Shown here in pieces: positions 24,201-32,700 of a DNA stretch of 64,000 nucleotides. A program made the position numbers and the translations under genes. The notes beneath the pieces are model-generated. The model saw nothing but the letters and a program-made list of their open reading frames with translations, ran no database searches and was not told where the DNA came from. Source of the stretch: Phylloscopus collybita (lineage: Eukaryota; Chordata; Aves; Passeriformes; Phylloscopidae); NCBI GenBank assembly GCA_027886175.1, contig JAJNNQ010000093.1:338443-402442 (forward strand), read 5' to 3'. Position 1 is the first letter of the stretch. The number at the start of each line of letters is the position of its first letter.

Positions 24201-24716
24201 CTGGTCACCTTGTAGAAACTGTCCCAGCACAGTGCAGAGTCCCCGTGGCTAGTTCCTTGAAATACCTTTCCTGGCAGCAGCCCAGAGCTGTACTGAGCGC
24301 AGCAGGTGTCAGGCAGTCTCCTCTCGCCGTGTAGGTGCTTCTGTTTTGTGTTTCCAGCGTACAGCGAAGCCCTCGTTCTTGCTGCTGCTTCCAGCAAGCC
24401 AAAACGCTTTTGCAGCCACTTTCTTGCCTGTTCCACAACAGGATCACTGTCTAGCTGATTTACAGTTGCCTCTGCGTAGAGCAGCTAGAGGAGCAGCTCT
24501 GCCGGCTTTCCTGTGCTTCTGCATAGCAGAGCTGTCAAGAACGAGAAGCTGCGTTTTGCCGAGAAAGCAGCGCTTCGCGGAAGCACAGCCAGCGGCGTCT
24601 TCGGTACTGCCGCAGCTTGTGCGGAGAAGCGAAAGAGAGACGGGGAAGAACGTGGAAAGCCGAACTCGGTCGTTGCAAGGGGGTGCTGGCGAACAGCTTC
24701 TGGTCACCTTGTAGAA
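21225..24716 (+). repeat. Higher-order repeat copy 4 (7 units, 3492 bp)
   Basis: Units u28-u34 in the order A B C' D' E F A/E. C' (22223) has GGTACAGCCGC in place of the C variant but keeps GGCGAAGAGC. D' (22722) combines the F word CCAGGAAGCC with the D deletion. The F unit (23719) has CCATGAAGCC instead of CCAGGAAGCC. The last unit (24218) is a mosaic: its first half is type A and its second half type E (GAGAGACGGGG, CGTTGCAAGGG). The last five units are repeated as the next block. Confidence 0.83.
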
Positions 24717-27210
24717 ACTGTCCCAGCACAGTGCAGAGTCCCCGTGGCTAGTTCCTTGAAATACCTTTCCTGGCAGCAGCCCAGAGCTGTACTGAGTGCA
24801 GCAGGTGTCAGGCAGTCTCCTCTCGCCGTGTAGGTGCTTCTGTTTTGTGTTTGCAGCGTGCAGAGAAGCCCGCGTGCTTGCTGCTGCTTCCAGCAAGCCA
24901 AAACGCTTTTGCAGCCACTTTCCTGCCTTTTCCACAACAAGATCACTGTCTAGCTGATTTACAGTTGCCTCTGCGTAGAGCAGCTAGAGGAGCAGCTCTG
25001 CCGGCTTTCCTGTGCTTCTGCATAGCAGAGCTGTCAAGAACGAGAAGCTGCGTTTTGCCGAGAAAGCAGCGCTTCGCGGAAGCACAGCCAGCGGCGTCTT
25101 CGGTACAGCCGCAGCTTGTGCGGAGAAGCGAAAGAGAGCCGGGGAAGAACGTGGAAAGCCGAACTCGGTCGCTGCAAGCGGGTGCTGGCGAAGAGCTTCT
25201 GGTCACCTTGTAGAAACTGTCCCAGCACAGTGCAGAGTCCCCGTGGCTAGTTCCTTGAAATACCTTTCCTGGCAGCAGCCCAGAGCTGTACTGAGTGCAG
25301 CAGGTGTCAGGCAGTCTCCTCTCGCCGTGTAGGTGCTTCTGTTTTGTGTTTGCAGCGTGCAGAGAAGCCCGCGTGCTTGCTGCTGCTTCCAGGAAGCCAA
25401 AACGCTTTTGCAGCCACTTTCCTGCCTTTTCCACAACAGGATCACTGTCTAGCTGATTTACAGTTGCCTCTGCGTAGAGCAGCTAGAGGAGCAGCTCTGC
25501 CGGCTTTCCTGTGCTTCTGCATAGCAGAGCTGTCAAGAACGAGAAGCTGCGTTTTGCCGAGAAAGCAGCGCTTCGCGGAAGCACAGCCAGCGGCGTCTTC
25601 GGTACAGCCGCAGCTTGTGCGGAGAAGCGAAAGAGAGCCGGGGAAAACGTGGAAAGCCGAACTCGGTCGCTGCAAGCGGGTGCTGGCGAACAGCTTCTGG
25701 TCACCTTGTAGAAACTCTCCCAGCACAGTGCAGAGTCCCCGTGGCTAGTTCCTTGAAATACCTTTCCTGGCAGCAGCCCAGAGCTGTACTGAGCGCAGCA
25801 GGTGTCAGGCAGTCTCCTCTCGCCGTGTAGGTGCTTCTGTTTTGTGTTTGCAGCGTGCAGAGAAGCCCGCGTGCTTGCTGCTGCTTCCAGCAAGCCAAAA
25901 CGCTTTTGCAGCCACTTTCCTGCCTTTTCCACAACAGGGTCACTGTCTAGCTGATTTACAGTTGCCTCTGCGTAGAGCAGCTAGAGGAGCAGCTCTGCCG
26001 GCTTTCCTGTGCTTCTGCATAGCAGAGCTGTCAAGAACGAGAAGCTGCGTTTTGCCGAGAAAGCAGCGCTTCGCGGAAGCACAGCCAGCGGCGTCTTCGG
26101 TACAGCCGCAGCTTGTGCGGAGAAGCGAAAGAGAGACGGGGAAGAACGTGGAAAGCCGAACTCGGTCGTTGCAAGGGGGTGCTGGCGAACAGCTTCTGGT
26201 CACCTTGTAGAAACTGTCCCAGCACAGTGCAGAGTCCCCGTGGCTAGTTCCTTGAAATACCTTTCCTGGCAGCAGCCCAGAGCTGTACTGAGTGCAGCAG
26301 GTGTCAGGCAGTCTCCTCTCGCCGTGTAGGTGCTTCTGTTTTGTGTTTGCAGCGTGCAGAGAAGCCCGCGTGCTTGCTGCTGCTTCCATGAAGCCAAAAC
26401 GCTTTTGCAGCCACTTTCCTGCCTTTTCCACAACAGGATCACTGTCTAGCTGATTTACAGTTGCCTCTGCGTAGAGCAGCTAGAGGAGCAGCTCTGCCGG
26501 CTTTCCTGTGTTTCTGCATAGCAGAGCTGTCAAGAACGAGTAGCTGCGTTTTGCCGAGAAAGCAGCGCTTCGCGGAAGCACAGCCAGCGGCGTCTTCGGT
26601 ACACCCGCAGCTTGTGCGGAGAAGCGAAAGAGAGCCGGGGAAGAACGTGGAAAGCCGAATTCGGTCGCTGCAAGCGGGTGCTGGCGAACAGCTTCTGGTC
26701 ACCTTGTAGAAACTGTCCCAGCACAGTGCAGAGTCCCCGTGGCTAGTTCCTTGAAATACCTTTCCTGGCAGCAGCCCAGAGCTGTACTGAGCGCAGCAGG
26801 TGTCAGGCAGTCTCCTCTCGCCGTGTAGGTGCTTCTGTTTTGTGTTTCCAGCGTACAGCGAAGCCCTCGTTCTTGCTGCTGCTTCCAGCAAGCCAAAACG
26901 CTTTTGCAGCCACTTTCTTGCCTGTTCCACAACAGGATCACTGTCTAGCTGATTTACAGTTGCCTCTGCGTAGAGCAGCTAGAGGAGCAGCTCTGCCGGC
27001 TTTCCTGTGCTTCTGCATAGCAGAGCTGTCAAGAACGAGAAGCTGCGTTTTGCCGAGAAAGCAGCGCTTCGCGGAAGCACAGCCAGCGGCGTCTTCGGTA
27101 CTGCCGCAGCTTGTGCGGAGAAGCGAAAGAGAGACGGGGAAGAACGTGGAAAGCCGAACTCGGTCGTTGCAAGGGGGTGCTGGCGAACAGCTTCTGGTCA
27201 CCTTGTAGAA
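24717..27210 (+). repeat. Higher-order repeat copy 5 (5 units, 2494 bp)
   Basis: Units u35-u39 in the order C' D' E F A/E, a nearly identical tandem duplicate of 22223-24716. It shares the CCATGAAGCC change, the D' deletion and the A/E mosaic unit. The A and B units are missing, so the period has shortened from seven to five. This appears to be the youngest expansion in the array. Confidence 0.87.
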
Positions 27211-27709
27211 ACTGTCCCAGCACAGTGCAGAGTCCCCGTGGCTAGTTCCTTGAAATACCTTTCCTGGCAGCAGCCCAGAGCTGTACTGAGGGCAGCAGGT
27301 GTCAGGCAGTCTCCTCTCGCCGTGTAGGTGCTTCTGTTTTGTGTTTGCAGCGTGCAGAGAAGCCCGCGTGCTTGCTGCTGCTTCCAGGAAGCCAAAACGC
27401 TTTTGCAGCCACTTTCTTGCCTGTTCCACAACAGGATCACTGTCTAGCTGATTTACAGTTGCCTCTGCGTAGAGCAGCTAGAGGAGCAGCTCTGCCGGCT
27501 TTCCTGTGCTTCTGCATAGCAGAGCTGTCAAGAACGAGAAGCTGCGTTTTGCCGAGAAAGCAGCGCTTCGCGGAAGCACAGCCAGCGGCGTCTTCGGTAC
27601 AGCCGCAGCTTGTGCGGAGAAGCGAAAGAGAGCCGGGGAAGAACGTGGAAAGCCGAACTCGGTCGCTGCAAGCGGGTGCTGGCGAAGAGCTTCTGGTCAC
27701 CTTGTAGAA
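27211..27709 (+). repeat. Mosaic 499-bp unit (u40) closing the ordered core
   Basis: This single unit joins three variant tracts: CCAGGAAGCC (types F and D'), then TTCTTGCCTGTTCC (type A), then GGCGAAGAGC (type C). It also has a private TGAGGGCAGC near its start. It marks the inner end of the higher-order core and is best explained by gene conversion or crossing-over inside a unit. Confidence 0.75.
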
Positions 27710-29705
27710 ACTGTCCCAGCACAGTGCAGAGTCCCCGTGGCTAGTTCCTTGAAATACCTTTCCTGGCAGCAGCCCAGAGCTGTACTGAGTGCAGCAGGTG
27801 TCAGGCCGTCTCCTCTCGCCGTGTAGCTGCTTCTGTTTTGTGTTTGCAGCGTGCAGAGAAGCCCGCGTGCTTGCTGCTGCTTCCAGCAAGCCAAAACGCT
27901 TTTGCAGCCACTTTCCTGCCTTTTCCACAACAGGATCACTGTCTAGCTGATTTACAGTTGCCTCTGCGTAGAGCAGCTAGAGGAGCAGCTCTGCCGGCTT
28001 TCCTGTGCTTCTGCATAGCAGAGCTGTCAAGAACGAGAAGCTGCGTTTTGCCGAGAAAGCAGCGCTTCGCGGAAGCACAGCCAGCGGCGTCTTCGTTACA
28101 GCGGCAGCTTGTGCGGAGAAGCGAAAGAGAGCCGGGGAAGAACGTGGAAAGCCGAACTCGGTCGCTGCAAGCGGGTGCTGGCGAACAGCTTCTGGTCACC
28201 TTGTAGAAACTGTCCCAGCACAGTGCAGAGTCCCCGTGGCTAGTTCCTTGAAATACCTTTCCTGGCAGCAGCCCAGAGCTGTACTGAGTGCAGCAGGTGT
28301 CAGGCAGTCTTCTCTCGCCGTGTAGGTGCTTCTGTTTTGTGTTTGCAGCGTGCAGAGAAGCCCGCGTGCTTGCTGCTGCTTCCAGCAAGCCAAAACGCTT
28401 TTGCAGCCACTTTCCTGCCTTTTCCACAACAGGATCACTGTCTAGCTGATTTACAGTTGCCTCTGCGTAGAGCAGCTAGAGGAGCAGCTCTGCCTGCTTT
28501 CCTGTGCTTCTGCATAGCAGAGCTGTCAAGAACGAGAAGCTGCGTTTTGCCGAGAAAGCAGCGCTTCGCGGAAGCACAGCCAGCGGCGTCTTCGGTACAG
28601 CCGCAGCTTGTGCGGAGAAGCGAAAGAGAGCCGGGGAAGAACGTGGAAAGCCGAACTCGGTCGCTGCAAGCGGTTGCTGGCGAACAGCTTCTGGTCACCT
28701 TGTAGAAACTCTCCCAGCACAGTGCAGAGTCCCCGTGGCTAGTTCCTTGAAATACCTTTCCTGGCAGCAGCCCAGAGCTGTACTGAGTGCAGCAGGTGTC
28801 AGGCAGTCTCCTCTCGCCGTGTAGCTGCTTCTGTTTTGTGTTTGCAGCGTGCAGAGAAGCCCGCGTGCTTGCTGCTGCTTCCAGCAAGCCAAAACGCTTT
28901 TGCAGCCACTTTCCTGCCTTTTCCACAACAGGATCACTGTCTAGCTGATTTACAGTTGCCTCTGCGTAGAGCAGCTAGAGGAGCAGCTCTGCCGGCTTTC
29001 CTGTGCTTCTGCATAGCAGAGCTGTCAAGAACGAGAAGCTGCGTTTTGCCGAGAAAGCAGCGCTTCGCGGAAGCACAGCCAGCGGCGTCTTCGGTACAGC
29101 CGCAGCTTGTGCGGAGAAGCGAAAGAGAGCCGGGGAAGAACGTGGAAAGCCGAACTCGGTCGCTGCAAGCGGGTGCTGGCGAACAGCTTCTGGTCACCTT
29201 GTAGAAACTGTCCCAGCACAGTGCAGAGTCCCCGTGGCTAGTTCCTTGAAATACCTTTCCTGGCAGCAGCCCAGAGCTGTACTGAGTGCAGCAGGTGTCA
29301 GGCAGTCTCCTCTCGCCGTGTAGATGCTTCTGTTTTGTGTTTGCAGCGTGCAGAGAAGCCCGCGTGCTTGCTGCTGCTTCCAGCAAGCCAAAACGCTTTT
29401 GCAGCCACTTTCCTGCCTTTTCCACAACAGGATCACTGTCTAGCTGATTTACAGTTGCCTCTGCGTAGAGCAGCTAGAGGAGCAGCTCTGCCGGCTTTCC
29501 TGTGCTTCTGCATAGCAGAGCTGTCAAGAACGAGAAGCTGCGTTTCGCCGAGAAAGCAGCGCTTCGCGGAAGCACAGCCAGCGGCGTCTTCGGTACAGCC
29601 GCAGCTTGTGCGGAGAAGCGAAAGAGAGCCGGGGAAGAACGTGGAAAGCCGAACTCGGTCGCTGCAAGCGGGTGCTGGCGAACAGCTTCTGGTCACCTTG
29701 TAGAA
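27710..29705 (+). repeat. Inner edge of left 499-bp array, units u41-u44 (not ordered)
   Basis: Four units with no higher-order pattern and with private changes. u41 has TTCGTTACAGCGGC. u42 has CTGCCTGCTTTCC and CAAGCGGTTGC. u44 has GTTTCGCCGAG. u41 and u43 share GTGTAGCTGC. u41 also carries the GGCCGTCTCC variant typical of the outer edges. These units lie closest to the fold-back point and have escaped the homogenisation seen at 10252-27210. Confidence 0.8.
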
Positions 29706-29772
29706 ACTGTCCCAGCACAGTGCAGAGTCCCCGTGGCTAGTTCCCTGAAATAATTTTCGTGAAAGCTGTAAG
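29458..29772. other. Loop (spacer) of the 499-bp inverted repeat
   Basis: Within the 499-bp satellites, mirror positions sum to 59230, so base 29457 pairs with 29773. The 315 bases between are the un-mirrored remainder of unit u44 plus the fragment of u45. From 29773 the mirrored stem can run to the end of the right array at 35512, which faces 23718 in the left array. Confidence 0.85.
29706..29772. other. Fold-back junction between plus and minus 499-bp arrays
   Basis: The 45th plus-strand unit runs from 29706 and can be followed, with increasing mismatch, to about 29765. Seven bases later, at 29773, a minus-strand unit starts with CAACTGTAAATCAGC. The two sides break at different phases of the unit, so the point is not a perfect hairpin tip. 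About 26 bases on the left side differ from the usual unit at six positions, and the first 60 or so bases on the right differ at about four. That is clearly more than elsewhere in the arrays. Confidence 0.85.
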
Positions 29773-32700
29773 CAACTGTAAATCAGCTAGACAGTGATCC
29801 TGTTGAGGAAAGGGCAATAAAGTGGCTGCAAAAGCGTTTTGGCTTGCTGGAAGCAGCAGCAAGCACGCGGGCTTCTCTGCACGCTGCAAACACAAAACAG
29901 AAGCACCTACACGGCGAGAGGAGACTGCCTGACACCTGCTGCACTCAGTACAGCTCTGGGCTGCTGCCAGGAAAGGTATTTCAAGGAACTAGCCACGGGG
30001 ACTCTGCACTGTGCTGGGACAGTTTCTACAAGGTGACCAGAAGCTGTTCGCCAGCACCCGCTTGCCGCGACCGAGTTCGGCTTTCCACGTTCTTCCCCGG
30101 CTCTCTTTCGCTTCTCCGCACAAGCTGCGGCTGTACCGAAGACGCCGCTGGCTGTGCTTCCGCGAAGCGCTGCTTTCTCGGCAAAACGCAGCTTCTCGTT
30201 CTTGACAGCTCTGCTATGCAGAAGCACAGGAAAGCCGGCAGAGCTGCTCCTCTAGCTGCTCTACGCAGAGGCAACTGTAAATCAGCTAGACAGTGATCCT
30301 GTTGTGGAAAAGGCAGGAAAGTGGCTGCAAAAGCGTTTTGGCTTGCTGGAAGCAGCAGCAAGCAGGCGGGCTTCTCTGCACGCTGCAAACACAAAACAGA
30401 AGCACCTACACGGCGAGAGGAGACTGCCTGACACCTGCTGCACTCAGTACAGCTCTGGGCTGCTGCCAGGAAAGGTATTTCAAGGAACTAGCCACGGGGA
30501 CTCTGCACTGTGCTGGGACAGTTCCTACAAGGTGACCAGAAGCTGTTCGCCAGCACCCGCTTGCAGCGACCGAGTTCGGCTTTCCACGTTCTTCCCCGGC
30601 TCTCTTTCGCTTCTCCGCACAAGCTGCGGCTGTACCGAAGACGCCGCTGGCTGTGCTTCCGCGAAGCGCTGCTTTCTCGGCAAAACGCAGCTTCTCGTTC
30701 TTGACAGCTCTGCTATGCAGAAACACAGGAAAGCCGGCAGAGCTGCTCCTCTAGCTGCTCTACGCAGAGGCAACTGTAAATCAGCTAGACAGTGATCCTG
30801 TTGTGGAAAAGGCAGGAAAATGGCTGCAAAAGCGTTTTGGCTTGCTGGAAGCAGCAGCAAGCACGCAGGCTTCTCTGCACGCTGGAAACACAAAACAGAA
30901 GCACCTACACGGCGAGAGGATACTGCCTGACACCTGCTGCACTCAGTACAGCTCTGGGCTGCTGTCAGGAAAGGTATTTCAAGGAACTAGCCACGGGGAC
31001 TCTGCACTGTGCTGGCAGAGTTTCTACAAGGTGACCAGAAGCTGTTCGCCAGCACCCGCTTGCAGCGACCGAGTTCGGCTTTCCACGTTCTTCCCCGGCT
31101 CTCTTTCGCTTCTCCGCACAAGCTGCGGCTGTACCGAAGACGCCGCTGGCTGTGCTTCCGCGAAGCGCTGCTTTCTCGGCAAAACGCAGCTTCTCGTTCT
31201 TGACAGCTCTGCTATGCAGAAACACAAGAAAGCCGGCAGAGCTGCTCCTCTAGCTGCTCTACGCAGAGGCAACTGTAAATCAGCTAGACAGTGAACCTAT
31301 TGTGGAAAAGGCAGGAAAGTGGCTGCAAAAGCGGTTTGGCTTGCTGGAAGCAGCAGCAAGCACGCGGGCTTCTCTGCACACTGCAAACACAAAACAGAAG
31401 CACCTACACGGCGAGAGGAGACTGCCTGACACCAGCTGCACTCAGTACAGCTCTGGGCTGCTGCCAGGAAAGGTATTTCAAGGAACTAGCCACGGGGACT
31501 CTGCACTGTGCTGGGACAGTTTCTACAAGGTGACCAGAAGCTGTTCGCCAGCACCCGCTTGCAGCGACCGAGTTCGGCTTTCCACGTTCTTCCCCGGCTC
31601 TCTTTCGCTTCTCCGCACAAGCTGCGGCTGTACCGAAGACGCCGCTGGCTGTGCTTCCGCGAAGCGCTGCTTTCTCGGCAAAACGCAGCTTCTCGTTCTT
31701 GACAGCTCTGCTATGCAGAAGCACAGGAAAGCCGGCAGAGCTGCTCCTCTAGCTGCTCTACGCAGAGGCAACTGTAAATCAGCTAGACAGTGATCCTGTT
31801 GTGGAAAAGGCAGGAAAGTGGCTGCAAAAGCGTTTTGGCTTGCTGGAAGCAGCAGCAAGCACGCGGGCTTCTCTGCACGCTGCAAACACAAAACAGAAGC
31901 ATCTACACGGCGAGAGGATACTGCCTGACACCTGCTGCACTCAGTACAGCTCTGGGCTGCTGTCAGGAAAGGTATTTCAAGGAACTAGCCACGGGGACTC
32001 TGCACTGTGCTGGGAGAGTTTCTACAAGGTGACCAGAAGCTGTTCGCCAGCACCCGCTTGCAGCGACCGAGTTCGGCTTTCCACGTTCTTCCCCGGCTCT
32101 CTTTCGCTTCTCCGCACAAGCTGCGGCTGTACCGAAGACGCCGCTGGCTGTGCTTCCGCGAAGCGCTGCTTTCTCGGCAAAACGCAGCTTCTCGTTCTTG
32201 ACAGCTCTGCTATGCAGAAACACAGGAAAGCCGGCAGAGCTGCTCCTCTAGCTGCTCTACGCAGAGGCAACTGTAAATCAGCTAGACAGTGATCCTGTTG
32301 TGGAAAAGGCAGGAAAGTGGCTGCAAAAGCGTTTTGGCTTGCTGGAAGCAGCAGCAAGCAGGCGGGCTTCTCTGCACGCTGCAAACACAAAACAGAAGCA
32401 CCTACACGGCGAGAGGAGACTGCCTGACACCTGCTGCACTCAGTACAGCTCTGGGCTGCTGCCAGGAAAGGTATTTCAAGGAACTAGCCACGGGGACTCT
32501 GCACTGTGCTGGGACAGTTTCTACAAGGTGACCAGAAGCTGTTCGCCAGCACCCGCTTGCAGCGACCGAGTTCGGCTTTCCACGTTCTTCCCCGGCTCTC
32601 TTTCGCTTCTCCGCACAAGCTGCGGCTGTACCGAAGACGCCGCTGGCTGTGCTTCCGCGAAGCGCTGCTTTCTCGGCAAAACGCAGTTTCTCGTTCTTGA

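Larger units (their letters stand above)
7757..29765 (+). repeat. 499-bp satellite array, left (long) array
   Basis: Forty-four complete units plus about 60 bp of a 45th, head to tail. Unit starts are 7757, 8256, 8755, 9254, 9753, 10252 and so on to 29207. The period is 499 bp except for seven 498-bp units starting at 11749, 12247, 15739, 16237, 19230, 22722 and 25216. Five of these (11749, 15739, 19230, 22722, 25216) lack one base in GGGGAAGAACG. The other two (12247, 16237) have one G fewer in GCAAGGGGGTG. Units look about 97-100% alike. The first unit has 28 CpG dinucleotides, an island-like density for satellite DNA. The satellite is not recognisably related to the 191-bp family, to any mobile element or to a gene. 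Because 499 is 1 modulo 3, any reading frame shifts at each unit boundary, which argues against translation. Confidence 0.97.

Noticed and set aside
7757..29765. Known bird satellites of about 500 bp (for example chaffinch FCP) as the identity of the 499-bp unit
   Set aside because: Only the approximate length is similar. I cannot compare the sequences here, so no name was assigned. A search of avian satellite libraries with 7757-8255 would decide.
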